Below, piece after piece: positions 11,392 through 22,846 of a stretch of 64,000 nucleotides of DNA. The stretch's first letter is position 1. Each line of letters begins with the position of its first letter. A model generated the notes under the pieces. The model did not search any database, had not been told where the DNA came from, and saw only the letters and a program-made list of their open reading frames with translations. The DNA is from Gigaspora rosea. Its lineage: Eukaryota; Glomeromycota; Glomeromycetes; Diversisporales; Gigasporaceae. The stretch covers positions 63,962-127,961 of the forward strand of contig QKWP01000139.1 of NCBI GenBank assembly GCA_003550325.1, written 5' to 3'. A program made the position numbers and the translations under genes.

Positions 11392-12694
11392 GCCTTAGAG
11401 AAGGTGTGGTGACATAGAGAAGCTGTCTGGTTGTCACCCCCAAGCGTCAGGTCTAGAGTTCAAATCCTAATGGAGACGAATTGAAAAATAGGCCTGTGTT
11501 ATGGTATATTTGTTCATCGATTGGTCGGGTATATTACCTGTAACCTTGGTACCACTATCTTGAATGGGAGCATCGGCATAGTTGTGTAAGTTATACAGAC
11601 AAATCCAAGGGACTAGAACAATTGAAACCCGTTTGGCAAGTCCAGGCAAAGAGGTAAGGAAGATCTTTTAACGGTATTACAGAAGACCAGAATTTTGACT
11701 GAAGACCGAAGAACCGAACGAAAAAGCTCTATGGCAAGAGGGACACCAACCTGGCCGCCGGAGTCATACTGGAGGAAAAGAACCTATGTTTCGGAATTAG
11801 GTACCAAGGAGAGGGAGTCCATCAGGTGCATAAAGCCGAGCTGACCAATTCTTCCAGTCTAACTGGTTTGGCAGTTTGGGAGAGATCGGTAAAGGTTGGA
11901 AGAAGGGTTAGATATGAGTACCAGGGATCAGAATGAACCTGTAAGGGCAAACAGAACTTACTGGCCAATGAGAAGTGGAAGCATGGAGGCGTGTATGTAT
12001 CAAGACCCAACGGAGCTTGGGCGCATCCATATAGAAGTTTTAGGACGTTAAGAGGATCTGGGACTACCAATATGAGAATAGCTGGTACAAGTGCATGTAG
12101 TGGTATATAAGTCAGCTCAGCTGGCTGCCTCATGATGCCATCCAACTATGCTTGGTACTGGAAGCCTTGGCGAAACATGCCTGGATACCTCGTCACTATA
12201 GTGGTGAGTACAGTCATTCACATATTTTTGAACTCAGAACGCTAAATCCTGGGTCCTGAAGTCGCAGAAAAATTGGTTAGTTGCAGCAGCATGCAGGTTT
12301 GAGATACTTAACCAGTGTGGTAGAAGCAGCTGCATGGCTTGAGATACGAACTCCCAAGAAGTATGCTAGTAAGAAACTTTGGGTGTACCAATTTGGAAGC
12401 ATAAAGCACCTACCTGGAACCACATACACCAAATTGGAAATGAAAATACTAGGAAATATAGGTAAAGTGGCAAACATGTGAATACTAATTGGCAGCTAGG
12501 AAGAGACGTACAAAAACCAGATCGGGTATATAAATAGGAATATGGTAGGCTCTGGTAGGTTTAGGTCATAGATAAATAGTCCAAGTCTCAGTACTTAGTA
12601 GATAAGTATAAAGATTGTAAAAGCAGCAATGTGTAATAATCAATATACATTTAATAAAAACTAGAGGCAAGACCTCACCTTAACATTAAAAAAA
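11392..12694 (+). mobile_element. SINE-like retroelement, 1.3 kb, tRNA-like head, poly-A tail, TSD
   Basis: The segment is bracketed by the direct repeat AAAAAGCAAG (11382-11391 and 12695-12704) and ends in poly-A after CAAGACCTCACCT. Its first 80 bases contain an RNA polymerase III B-box-like GAGTTCAAATCC and an A-box-like TGGTGACATAG at tRNA spacing. That suggests a tRNA-derived promoter. The body has markedly higher G+C than its surroundings and no credible ORF; the frame on the minus strand at 11822-12145 has no domain. A 5'-truncated relative lies at 24427-24670 (minus). At 1.3 kb it is long for a SINE, so a non-autonomous LINE derivative is the alternative. Confidence 0.65.
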
Positions 12695-12711
12695 AAAAAG
12701 CAAGTTCTTAG

Positions 12712-12875
12712 TTAAAAAACCTAAAAATGACAACCAAAAGTTGTATATGTGGCTAGTTGTATCCTTATCTTTGTAATAAATATCAGGGTGCCAAAAAAGG
12801 CCCCCTTGATCTACAGACTTTAATAAAAGACTTATCAACCCAAAGTGGTAACTTTAATATAAAAAAAAATATAAA
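12712..12875 (+). repeat. Short dispersed repeat B, copy 1
   Basis: It shares ACCAAAAGT-GTA, GCTAGTTGTAT, TTGTAA(T/C)AAAT and the ending TTTAATATAAAAAAAA with 32150-32308. Both end in the same A-rich tail, as a retroelement 3' end would. Confidence 0.6.
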
Positions 12876-13441
12876 AAATGGAAAAGAATTACAAATAAAA
12901 TAACTAGCTTTTATAACTATCATTTTTCAAATTGCACATTTAACTTAAATAGAAAATTTTTTTTATACTATAAAAAATGATTTTTTTATAAACATCACAT
13001 TTTAATTAGTTTGACTAATTTAGTATAACAAATTAATTACATTACAATGCTATTTTATATATATATCTACTATTTGTAAATAAGATTTATTAATAAGTAA
13101 TAAAATCTGCTATATAAAAATTGCTGTAACAATTTCAAAAGATATACTATAATAATTTGTTAGCAATTGAAAGATATTCTATAGTAATATCATAGTAAAA
13201 ATATCATCAGATATCATATAAGTGAGTAATTAGTATATAGGATATTATTTTTAATTCTATTATTCTATTAGGAAATTATAGGCATCTTTCATGAAAGATA
13301 TATCTTCCACCAGTGTACTGATGCCAATCAGGGTCAGTTTATTCCCTGCAGGTGAACATATAATAAATAAATACTATTTCCTTTTCTGTATTTTTTTTTT
13401 GTTTATAAAAATTTTTTTGTTTATTGCTTTTTTTTTATATA
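12876..13441. other. A+T-rich non-coding stretch
   Basis: No gene is seen. The 86-codon frame at 13291-13551 crosses the end of the next element and is low-complexity. Confidence 0.5.
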
Positions 13442-14016
13442 AGGTAAAAGGGGGTAATTTGGTGAATACAGGTAATTTGGCGAATTTTAATATCACCTTA
13501 TCTAATGGTCAGAATCGAATAATTTTTATACCTTTCGATTTGTCTCGATGAGACGAATCTAATGGTACCAAGCTTTCCTGGTTCTGATCACTGGGTCACA
13601 AGATATTTTTGATTCTTTGTCATGTTTACACTTCATCAAAATACCCCCAAGGATCATTTTTGTGCAACATATAATTGATGATATTTTGTGATCCAGTGAT
13701 CAGAATTGGGTAAACTTTATATTATTCGATTCACCTCATCGAGACGAATCGAATGATATAAAATTATTTAATTCTTCACACAAGATACCATAAATTCGCC
13801 AAATTACCCCTACCTCTCTAAAATTAAGCTTTTTGATACAATTTATAATCCATTTAATGTCACGTTAAAACAAGTTGTTATACGACTAATTTTTTATAAA
13901 ATAATTCTAAATCATATATAAAGTTTAATACAAAAAAATAGAAATTTTTTTAATATTAAAATAAAAAAGTTTTTATATTAGTTATGTTAACTTCGCCAAA
14001 TTACCCCTTTTTACCT
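13442..14016. mobile_element. TA-flanked element with nested palindrome, 575 bp
   Basis: AGGTAAAAGGGGGTAATTTG at the left is inverted at the right (AAATTACCCCTTTTTACCT). TA dinucleotides lie at 13440-13441 and 14017-14018. A third copy of the terminus (CGCCAAATTACCCCTACC, about 13795) lies inside. The interior has two inverted halves, each with a GTCTC-GAT-GAGAC-type palindrome (about 13541 and 13737) and TGATCACTGGGTCACAAGAT or its inverse. There is no coding capacity. Confidence 0.65.
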
Positions 14017-14894
14017 TACTAATACTTCTCTTTGGCTCAGTTCTTGGAATATTTCTTCAGTGCTTCTGGTAAACTTTTTCATTATGTGGGTTCTAGTTTT
14101 ATTTATTCGCTTTATAGTACTAATGCTTGCTTTTTCTTGGTAGTATTTTGTTATAAGGTTTGTTTTTTTTCATTTTACAGTATTAATTTTCTCTGGTAAC
14201 TAGAACAAATGTAGTATAGTAGTTAGAGCGAAATATAGCACAGTATAGTACAACAATTAACAATTATAATGGACATAGCAAGATTGTTTGTATGGGATAT
14301 AACATTATAGTTTGGGATTCTTTGGCATTTACAGTAAGTTTTTTTGCTATGTGGCTTTATATTTTCAACTTATAGTACTAACTCTTTTTAATACATAGGT
14401 ATGTACATATATACTATACAATAGCTAATATAGGATGTAGTACAATAGTTTGTATAGAGTGTAGCATAATAGTTTAGTGCTTAATGTAAATTTTTTTGGA
14501 AAGATTGAAGAAGAGTTAACCCAGTGATTATTATGATTTATTACTCTCAATATAATCACTTAGTGATTTTAATTAGCAAAAAAATGTAAACAAATATCAG
14601 ATGATAAATTGATAATGCGTACTAAAAAGTTCTTGTCAATTACCGATAAGTTTATTTAGACTAGAATTAGAGTTAGTATCTTTTGAATTAGCATTTTATA
14701 TAATAAAATCGAACAAGAACTATTTTTTGTTAGTGCACTAAAGGTTATTTCTTTTTTAAATTTCTTTAGAACAAACTTTTGTTTTGAATTTGCAGATTGT
14801 CATATAACTAGACTTTTTTGCCGTGGCTAAATAGTTTTTTTTGTGCATATTTTTTTGTATTCACGCTAATAAAAATTTTGATTTATAACTAGTA

Positions 14895-15068
14895 CTGTAT
14901 TTCTCTGAAAATAAGCCACTTTTTTAGATTAGATGCACTTCACAGTGTACGTAATAAATAACCTGATTTGTTAATCAAACAAAATTACAATGTTATTATA
15001 TCGAGATGATAATTTATGATAATCACTAGATTAACTCTTCTTTAAGTGGCCTATTTTTTTATTATATA
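14895..15068. mobile_element. MITE-like element with AATAAGCCACTT-type termini
   Basis: The left end CTGTATTTCTCTGAAAATAA GCCACTT is matched by an inverted AAGTGGCCTATTTTTTTA near 15043-15060. TA precedes the left end, but the right boundary is approximate. The termini resemble those of the 54463-54765 element. Confidence 0.5.
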
Positions 15069-15093
15069 GGCTCTATTTTTTTTAGTTTTTAGT

Positions 15094-15405
15094 GGGTTTG
15101 GGTCAAAATTCCGACAAACAAAATCCCAATAGGTCATAATCCTGACAAAAAAATTACGACAACAAAAATTCTGACAATCAAAAAATCTTTCCTTGAACAA
15201 CTTTACTATAAAATCAACTAAACCAAATTCTAGCCCAGACGCTTTTCCTAACTCTATCCTAGGCACTTAACTAACTCTAACCCAACTTAAATAAATTTAA
15301 TGATTTTTTAGTTGTCGGGATTTTTGGGATTTTTATTGTCAGGATTTTTTTGTTAGGATTATGATCTGTCGGGATTCTGTTTGTCAGGAATTTGATCCGC
15401 TCCTG
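15094..15405. mobile_element. hAT-like MITE, 312 bp, 8-bp TSD
   Basis: The flanks TTTTTAGT (15086-15093) and TTTTCAGT (15406-15413) differ by one base. The terminal inverted repeats are about 80-90 bp, with GGGTCAAAATTCCGACAAAC at the left and its inverted counterpart ending GATCCGCTCCTG at the right. The repeating CCGACA/CCTGACA motif runs through both arms. It has no transposase. Confidence 0.75.
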
Positions 15406-15570
15406 TTTTCAGTACTAACTTCTTTTTAGGAATAGTTAGAATAAAATATAGCTAATAGTTAGTACATACGTAGCTTATAGTTAGCATGATAGCTAGCATG
15501 ATAGTTAATATAGAACGTAACATGATAGTTTGGGTATTTTTGGCGCTTACAGTAAGTTTTTCATTATATG

Positions 15571-15926
15571 TAGGGTGTATCGGTTCTGAAAAAGACTAGT
15601 TCAGGACCGGGAATGGACAAGAACCAATAAGGACTGTGGGACCATTAAAGGACTGGTCCTGGGACCGGTCCTTGTAAACATAACTGTAATATTTGTATCA
15701 CCCAATCAAATTTCTTGATCAGTTGTAATGTAGATCATATGATGTTTGTTTATATCTGACAGTAAATAATTACGTCATTTTTGGCCAATAATCTTATGCA
15801 TTAAGATAATGTAATCATTAAAGGACTGTTATGGGACCAAAGAACCAGACCAGACCGGGACTGTAAACACTATAATAATGGTCCTTTTAGGGCTGAAACG
15901 GACCAGACCAGGATGATACAACCCTA
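15571..15926. mobile_element. hAT-like MITE, 356 bp, 8-bp TSD
   Basis: It begins TAGGGTGTATCGG and ends GATACAACCCTA in inverse orientation. The 8-bp flanks ATTATATG (15563-15570) and ATTATAGC (15927-15934) agree at six positions. Subterminal GGACC/GGTCC motifs are abundant. It sits in the T-rich part of an intron-like unit of the host array. Confidence 0.7.
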
Positions 15927-16255
15927 ATTATAGCTCTATTTTTTTTTTGTTTTATAGTACTAACTCTTTTTATGAACAAAGATAGCGCGATAGTTAGAAC
16001 AAATGTATATGACAGTTAGAACGAAATGTAATATAATAGAATGGATATAGTAATAGTTACTTTGGAACTTAGCAAGCTAGTTTAGAACATAGTGAGGTAG
16101 TATTATAGTTAGTTAATATAGAACGAAGTATAGCATAATAGTATGTGATATATACTTGTGATAAAGTATAATGGTTTGGGATAGTTAGTATAAATATATT
16201 TATCTGTTGTATTTTTTTTTTAAATATATAGTTATAGCACGATACTTAGAATTAT

Positions 16256-17334
16256 ATATATATATGGGATATATGGGATGTATTTATATGTTGTATATAT
16301 TTTTTTAACTTTAAAAGTTGTTCAGTATTGAGAGCAGACTGGGCCAAGTGCACGAAAGGAAATGAACAAAACAATACACATACACAAAAACACAACCAAA
16401 TAATAAAGCCAATAAACAGAGACATATCGATTTGGCAAAGTAAGTCTTTACTGAGCTTATGTTTAGCTAGTTTTTATTTAATTAAAAGGAAATAAAGATT
16501 AACATTTGAACAAGAATGAACCCAAAATGAACCAAATTGAACAACCAAAGGCTAAGGACCAAAGATCTACAAAAGACCAAAAAATGGACCAATAACTAAA
16601 GAAAGACCTATATGACCCCTTCCAGCAGAACAAATTTCACCTCTATTTATAAAGTGTACAAAAAAAACAAAAAGAAAAAAATCAAATTTTTCTTTGCTCA
16701 ACCTCATTACACCATAATCGTTGACAATCAATTTTCTATGTTTAACTTGGATAAATTCAGAAAGGCTGTTCTGTTAATTAACAAAGCCTCAAATATAACT
16801 GGTTTATGCATCATAATTCGATTGTAATCAAATTTTATTAATTAAACTATTTCTTTTTAGTTTAGCACTATCAGACGATCTAATTTTTTAACAATTGTTC
16901 TCTTTTTTTCAATAGAATCGTGGAGGCTTGGTGATGATTTCTTCATAATCTTTATATAGTTTTGCAGAGTATCAAGACCAGAATCAGGTTTTGTATCTCC
17001 TTCTGATTCTAATAAAAAAGTTTTTTTTACAGCACAGTTATATGGATCATGTGCATCACAAAATTTCTATTTTCCAGGTCACATGTCTGCTAGTAGCTTT
17101 TTCAGACGTAAATATGCTCAGCACAAAATTTCAAGTTACCTCCAACAATTTTCCCACCTTAATTTTTCATGTCCCATGAAAAATCACCCTAAGATAATTT
17201 TTCTCTTTTTCTTACTTTTTCCAAGCTAAACTTAAAACAATGTAATAGAATAGGTTTTTCAATATTAAAAATCTAGAACATTCCAAGAATAGTTTAGCAT
17301 AACATAGTTGAGACACAGAATAATATAGAAGGAT
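16256..17334. other. Non-coding stretch
   Basis: Frames of 60-70 codons (16612, 16991) have no recognisable domain and I do not support them as genes. No repeat was recognised. Confidence 0.5.
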
Positions 17335-17499
17335 CCTTTATACCTTTATACCTTTATACCTTTATACCTTTATACCTTTATACCTTTATACCTTTATACC
17401 TTTATACCTTTATACCTTTATACCTTTATACCTTTATACTTTTATACTTTTATACTTTTATACTTTATTACTATACTTTTATACTTTTATACTTTTACA
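17335..17499. repeat. (CCTTTATA)n minisatellite
   Basis: About 12 perfect CCTTTATA units are followed by about 8 units of the variant ACTTTTAT. Confidence 0.95.
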
Positions 17500-18880
17500 C
17501 GAATGTATTCCTAAAAAGATATATAAACCCTAGCTTTCTGACCTTCTACCCACAAGCTTTTAGCTTAGACTCAGACTTCCCTTTCTTCTCCCTCCAATAC
17601 TTAAATAATTGTATCTCTTGAATATTATTATCTAAATTAATAAAATATATCTTTGCTAAATAAATAATACTCTTGTTAATTAATAAATATACACTGAACC
17701 GCTCTAGTGAAGTAATATTCCACTTCCACACCGCTTCATATCTTCTCTGACCCTTACAAGATCCCTGTCGCTGTGTGCTGTGTTGCAAGTACTATATAGA
17801 AGGCTATAGTCGCTTGTAACAATTTGATTCATCTTACTGAGACAAAATTGAATAGTATCAAAATTATCTAAATCAAATCACTATGTCACAAGATATTCAA
17901 GTTTTTGTAAAATTTTATATACAAATATACAGATTTTGAAAAATTTTTATATAGTCTAGAGGGTCAAGAGCTACTATGTAAGTTATATATCATTATTTAT
18001 GGATGCCCTATAAGAGACCTGAAAATGAAAATTGTATAATATACAGAGAATTGTACATGCTTATTTATTAAATTAACACAATGTTAATCTAATAAAAAAT
18101 AGATAATAAGTTAGATTAAAACCTATTTTATTTGATATTAAAAATTTTTAATAATTAATTAGAAATATAAAAATTTTACTTAGAATCAAAATTATAAAAT
18201 TTTCTGAGGTACAAATCTTTCTGCACTGGACCATATCCAGGTAATGCTTATTGAGCTTCTTGAATTACCAAGATTGGTAACAGATCTATTGGTATAAAAG
18301 GTAAATTCTAAAAAGGTAGTGTTTGCTTGTACTATTAGTTGAAGTATATTAGTTGTATATAGTGATGGCACTAAAATTGATTTTTGAAAAAGGCCCATTT
18401 CATTTTCATTAGAAAAAATTAAAATTGTTTATAAGAAAGTGCAAATAAAATTTATATAAATATGCTTCTTATAATTTTTCTATTCAAAAAAAATATCAAA
18501 TAATTTTATCTTTTAAGTAAAATAAATCAAAAACAATTTCATCTTCAAATTTTAATTTTGGGTTTTAGAATTCAAATAATTTTATCCTCATGTATAGTTG
18601 TATATTTGAAAAAAAAATATTATTTATAGCCATAGGATGAGTTGGTATAGAAGATAAGATGGTATTAAAAGAATGTAGTAAGATAATATAGAGAAAAGTA
18701 AATCAAAATAGTTGGTATTGTACTTGAGTTTGTTTAAAGTTTGTTTGTAAATTTTTTTACCCAGAAATTTAATAGATAAAGTTGCAGAAATATCAATAGT
18801 ACAACAGTTTTGAATTCTTTTTAAGTTAAAGGAACAGCCAGTACATGGAATAATAAATATATATCACTTAATTATTAAAC
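17500..18880. other. Non-coding stretch with an orphan element end
   Basis: At 18206-18237 GAGGTACAAATCTTTCTGCACTGG is the same terminus as the right end of the 9397-10428 element. No partner end is visible upstream, so it is a truncated copy. Sequence around 17820-17900 resembles half of the 13442-14016 palindrome (GATTCATCTTACTGAGAC, CACTATGTCACAAGAT). No gene is seen. Confidence 0.5.
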
Positions 18881-20086
18881 AAATTTTATTATTATAAGTT
18901 GAAGTAATTAGTTTTTATATTTGAGCAATTATATCTGGCCATGTATATATTCAATTAATTAATTATTTCTTAACTAAAAAACTTAATTTTTGAGAATCAA
19001 TAATATTAGATTTCTGAGTAGTTAATTGTAAATTTTGTTAAGAGCAGAGTATATATCAATTATTTTCAATAATAGTAAAATTGTCATATTATATAGCACA
19101 GCATATTTTTTTACATCAAAAAACAATATTATGGTATTTTCAATATCTGAATTTTTATTTCAAAGCAAAAAATTTAATATTTTATATTTTAAAAATATGT
19201 CAAGAAGCTAGTGATAGTTGCAATAAAAAATTTATTTTATGATGGACAAGACATGATAAACTGAGTTTTTGATAGTAAATAAAATATCTAAAAAATATTT
19301 GATAACATATTAGTATTACAAATAATCATAACAATAAGTTTTATAATTAAAATAGGTTCATTACACTCTAATAATTTATATTAGTATTTGATTTTGAAAA
19401 TTTTTTAGGTTAATAATGGTATTTTTTGTGAACTTATATTAGAATCCCAATTAGTAATTTTGTGAAAGCTTGCTAGTGAATATGTGTATATTGGAATTGT
19501 GTATTTGATTTTGAAATCTGTTTCTTATAAGAATATTTTTGAAATGAAAAAGATCCTAATTTTGAATTGTTTATTAAATTATAATCAATTAAAGATTATG
19601 AATCTGATACTTCATCTATTAATATAGTAGTTCTCATGACAAGCTTCTATGCTGATCTTCTAATGCATTAAAATTTTTGGTAGCTACAGAACGATATTCA
19701 ATACTTGGATTGTTAAATAAAGGTAGAGCATCATATTTTATTCTGTAATATAGTACTGTATTATCCAAATTAAAAAGTACTAGATCGATATTGCTAGATA
19801 ATCTTGAATTGTTTATATGTCTTGTTAATACAATATAATAATATTATTATATCATTGAAGAATTTTATAATTATATATATAAATACTTGTTAATAATCTC
19901 ATTTTTCTTTGTGTTTTTTCTTATTCTTTGATATATTAATAATTAAAGTCAAAATATTTATATTTATATATTTTAAATTATTACAATACTATCACTAATA
20001 ACATCATAAAAATATTTTTTAATAAATAGTAATAGTAATATTATATTTTTTTATATTATTACTATTTCAACATTAACAATCAAAAT

Positions 20087-21130
20087 TTGATAAATTCAAA
20101 ACTTCACAATTTATTTAAGGCTCCTAAAAAATTTAAAAATTTATCTTCTAACCAAGAAGATAGTTCTTTAAAACATTCAAATAATTCTGTATATAATTCT
20201 ATATTACAAAAAAGATCTTCTAATTGTAAAGATATTTCTTCAATATATTTATATAATTCCATATTACAAGAAAGCTATAGTAGAAATAAAGAATCTAATA
20301 TGAATTATAATAAATCTGATTATGGTAATTCAAATGATGATGAATTAAGCTAGAATAATATACAATTCATAATAAAAGTTTTAATGCAAATTTAAACAGT
20401 GAAGCTTCTGATAAAGCAGCTTTTGCTAATATTAATGATTTGCCAAAAGCGTTTGATGGTACAAACTTTGATTTAAAATGGAATCAGAAATGTCAATTAG
20501 GCATTTTTGAAAACTTCACAACTATATTGATATTTATATGGGTTACAAAATATATTATATATAAATATTTATTTAAATTTTAATAACTTTTTTTATTATT
20601 ATGAATTCTAATTATATATATTTGTTTGTTTAGCAACAGCAGCTTATCAAGATTTAGTTCAAATTTTGTTACATCCACAATTTAAAAATGTAGTAATCTA
20701 CAAAAACTTAAAAGCTATCATAAAAAATTACTATTAATGCAAATTTGAAGTTATAAATTCCAATTAATAATCGGAATACACTATCTATAGCTAAAAGCTC
20801 AATAAGAGCTTATTATTTTTCTGTAACTGACTACCTTGAACAAATTTTAAAAATCCTATTATTAACTCTCAATTATATTTTGGACCTGGAGCTTTTCTAA
20901 TTTATGTGAAAAGTTTTGGAAAGGAAATCTTTGGGCAGAATATCCTTCTTTGGCCAATCTGATATAATAACTTTACAAGGTAATTATTAAAAACTTAATA
21001 ACATATAATAATAAGCAATTTAATAATAAATACATATAAACTTGACTATACTAAATTTTTTATGCTTTTAGATTTATTTCAATATAGTAATTTTGTTCAA
21101 TACAATTCTTATAATATGGCCAAATTCTAT
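20087..21130 (+). pseudogene. Decayed multicopy hypothetical gene upstream of F-box gene 1
   Basis: An 88-codon frame opens at 20087 and is followed, across stops and frame changes, by coding-like pieces: NSEASDKAAFANINDLPK (about 20398), TAAYQDLVQILLHPQFKN (about 20633), SSIRAYYFSVTDYLEQIL (about 20798) and SQLYFGPGA (about 20868) with FGKEIFGQN or the alternative-frame CEKFWKGNLWAEYP. A GTAATT donor-like site follows at about 20980. The layout (YYFS-DYL, YFGPG, FW-G-LW-E) resembles a repetitive gene family I associate with Glomeromycotina; I cannot name a function. A parallel copy lies at 45209-46240. Confidence 0.5.
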
Positions 21131-21219
21131 TACAGTATTTGTTATTAAAAATAATTCAATAAAGCCTCTGTTTGATCACAAAAATCATAAGAATTATCAC
21201 TCGAAATGCATGCTTTAAG

Positions 21220-21346
21220 TGCATTTGTGCAACGTTTTCCTACACAAAAATCAAAATTGGTAAAACAACGTTTCACAATTTTATGAGGTGGCGATTACTT
21301 CTTTTTAAAAATTCCTCTCTATTCCTGTTAATACAAAAACTAACTC
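21220..21346 (+). promoter_or_regulatory. Conserved 5' flank of F-box gene 1
   Basis: GCATTTGTGCAACGTTTTCC and following sequence are almost unchanged between this gene and its paralogue at 46331-46496, while the sequence further upstream has diverged more. The paralogue has 36 extra bases, including a TTATTTATAGG TATA-like stretch. This copy therefore lacks an obvious TATA element. That it is the promoter is inference from position and conservation. Confidence 0.45.
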
Positions 21347-22846
21347 ATGGCATCAAAAATATTTATGGGCAATATGCCCGAATTAATGGAGAAAATTCTT
21401 AATAACTTAAATAATGAACTTTATTCCTTATATTCGTGCGCACTTGTGAGCCGACATTGGTGCAAAATGTCAATTCCTATTCTTTGGAAAGATCCATTTT
21501 CATTCGAACAAAAAACTTTATTTATTTCTAAGTATTTTTCGTCTCTTGATGAAAATGAAAAATTACGGTTAAAAGAATCGTTAAGAATATATAAGATAAA
21601 TATAGAAATTTCCGAAACATTATTCGATTATGCAAGATTTTTAAAAGTTCTTGATCTATCTCGTTTAGGATGGAGGGTTACAAAATGGATCTTTCCTGAG
21701 TTTGTTAATTTTTTTAGACTAGAACATCGCATCTCATTAACGACTTACATAGTTAATTTATTACTTAAAATCTTTATTGAAAGTGGTGCCAATTTACACA
21801 AATTAGATTTATATTTTTCCGATCTTCTTAAAATTAAGCCAGAAATCTTTTGCTCATTAGAACAAAATGAACAATTTTTCTCACGACTTCAAGATTTATC
21901 CTTGAGTTTTATATCAGAATTCAACACCGAAAATTCTATTAAATTATTAAGAATTTTGGCAAAAAATGCTACAAAAATTAATGCTTTGAAACTTAACGAA
22001 ATATATTCTACTTATGATCAACAACCACTTAATGCTCTTATTGAATCACAAGAACAACTCAGGAAATTTAGTTTAGTTGGAGGAAATTTTCCTATAGAAT
22101 TCTACGACATCATTTCAGCTTTAGAGAGTCAAGAAAATTCACTGCAAGAAGTTACAATAGAGAAATGTGTTTGTAGTACAGTGTTCAAAATGTTAATGAA
22201 TTGTAAAAATTTAGAAATTCTTCGTATAAGAAATTGCGAGAATGTTGAAATATTAGAGGCAAAACTCAAAACTTTTGAAATTACTAGTTGCACGATTAAT
22301 GCATCGAATATAGTACAAATTTTACAAAAGTCTGGCACATTATTGCAACGACTAAAACTTAAATCAACTGGGGAAGAATCGTTCTTACTAGAAGCAATTA
22401 AATCCTTTTGCCCAAATATTATATATCTCGACCTTTCATATTTTAAATTTTCTTCCCAACTCCTAGAGCTTATTGGTAATTTAAAAAATCTTCAATTTCT
22501 CACTTTATGGTGCATGTCTTATATACCGGAAGAGTTAAATATGCAAATTATACAATTTGCAAAAACATTGCCATTAACATTGCAATATCTTGACTTTGCG
22601 GATTTTTGGTTAAAACCATATATAGATATTTTACTTAATCATTGCAATGTACCTTTAAAAAAATTGATAATTAATCATCTTGATAACGAAAGAAATGTAA
22701 AAGCATTAATCGAATTCTGTATACGACATAAAACATTAAATTATGTGAGTTTAGATAGGTTTTTGAGTTTGGAAGATAATATTAGAAAAGAAATTGAAGC
22801 ATATGTTACATTGGTACCATATGAACATATTGTTGTTAATTGTTAA
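21347..22846 (+). CDS. F-box/leucine-rich-repeat protein (intact copy)
   Basis: A single-exon frame of 499 codons. Residues about 8-52 form an F-box (MPELMEKIL-NNL, SLYSCALVSRHWCKMSIPIL, W-DPF), the segment that binds Skp1 in SCF ubiquitin ligases. The rest contains about a dozen irregular leucine-rich repeats such as LKVLDLS, LHKLDLYFSDL, LRKFSLVGG, LEILRIRNC, IIYLDLSYF and LQYLDFADFW, which would present a substrate-binding face. The protein is therefore probably a substrate receptor acting in cytosol or nucleus; its substrate cannot be inferred. It has no signal peptide or membrane segment. The start ATGGC is supported because the paralogue at 46497 shares it and both align from residue 1. 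It ends VVNC, like its two paralogues. F-box/LRR families are greatly expanded in Rhizophagus-type genomes (prior knowledge). This is the only one of three copies without a frameshift. Confidence 0.93.
   Translation: MASKIFMGNMPELMEKILNNLNNELYSLYSCALVSRHWCKMSIPILWKDPFSFEQKTLFISKYFSSLDENEKLRLKESLRIYKINIEISETLFDYARFLKVLDLSRLGWRVTKWIFPEFVNFFRLEHRISLTTYIVNLLLKIFIESGANLHKLDLYFSDLLKIKPEIFCSLEQNEQFFSRLQDLSLSFISEFNTENSIKLLRILAKNATKINALKLNEIYSTYDQQPLNALIESQEQLRKFSLVGGNFPIEFYDIISALESQENSLQEVTIEKCVCSTVFKMLMNCKNLEILRIRNCENVEILEAKLKTFEITSCTINASNIVQILQKSGTLLQRLKLKSTGEESFLLEAIKSFCPNIIYLDLSYFKFSSQLLELIGNLKNLQFLTLWCMSYIPEELNMQIIQFAKTLPLTLQYLDFADFWLKPYIDILLNHCNVPLKKLIINHLDNERNVKALIEFCIRHKTLNYVSLDRFLSLEDNIRKEIEAYVTLVPYEHIVVNC

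Larger units (their letters stand above)
14040..16255 (+). repeat. Degenerate tandem array of intron-like units, interrupted by three MITEs
   Basis: Units recur with the order ACAGTAAGTTTTT..., a T-rich middle, TATAGTACTAACTC and an AG end. The clearest, 14330-14394, carries a textbook fungal donor (GTAAGT), branch site (TACTAAC) and acceptor (CATAG). Other units start near 14068, 15405 (3' part) and 15550. Between them AGTATAGCACAATAGTTAG-like sequence repeats. No protein is recognised. Three small elements are inserted in the array (14895-15068, 15094-15405, 15571-15926). Confidence 0.55.

Noticed and set aside
11400-11480. A tRNA gene
   Set aside because: A B-box-like motif is clear, but the acceptor arms do not pair convincingly, and the segment is the head of a TSD-flanked retroelement.
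15051-15266. 71-codon minus-strand ORF
   Set aside because: It lies across the terminal inverted repeat of a hAT-like MITE.
17335-17499. CRISPR-like array
   Set aside because: Units are contiguous 8-mers without spacers; it is a simple minisatellite in a eukaryotic context.
22129-22338. Antisense ORFs inside the F-box genes (also 47277-47486 and 52351-52581)
   Set aside because: They are shadows of the coding strand and are shared only because the genes are paralogues.
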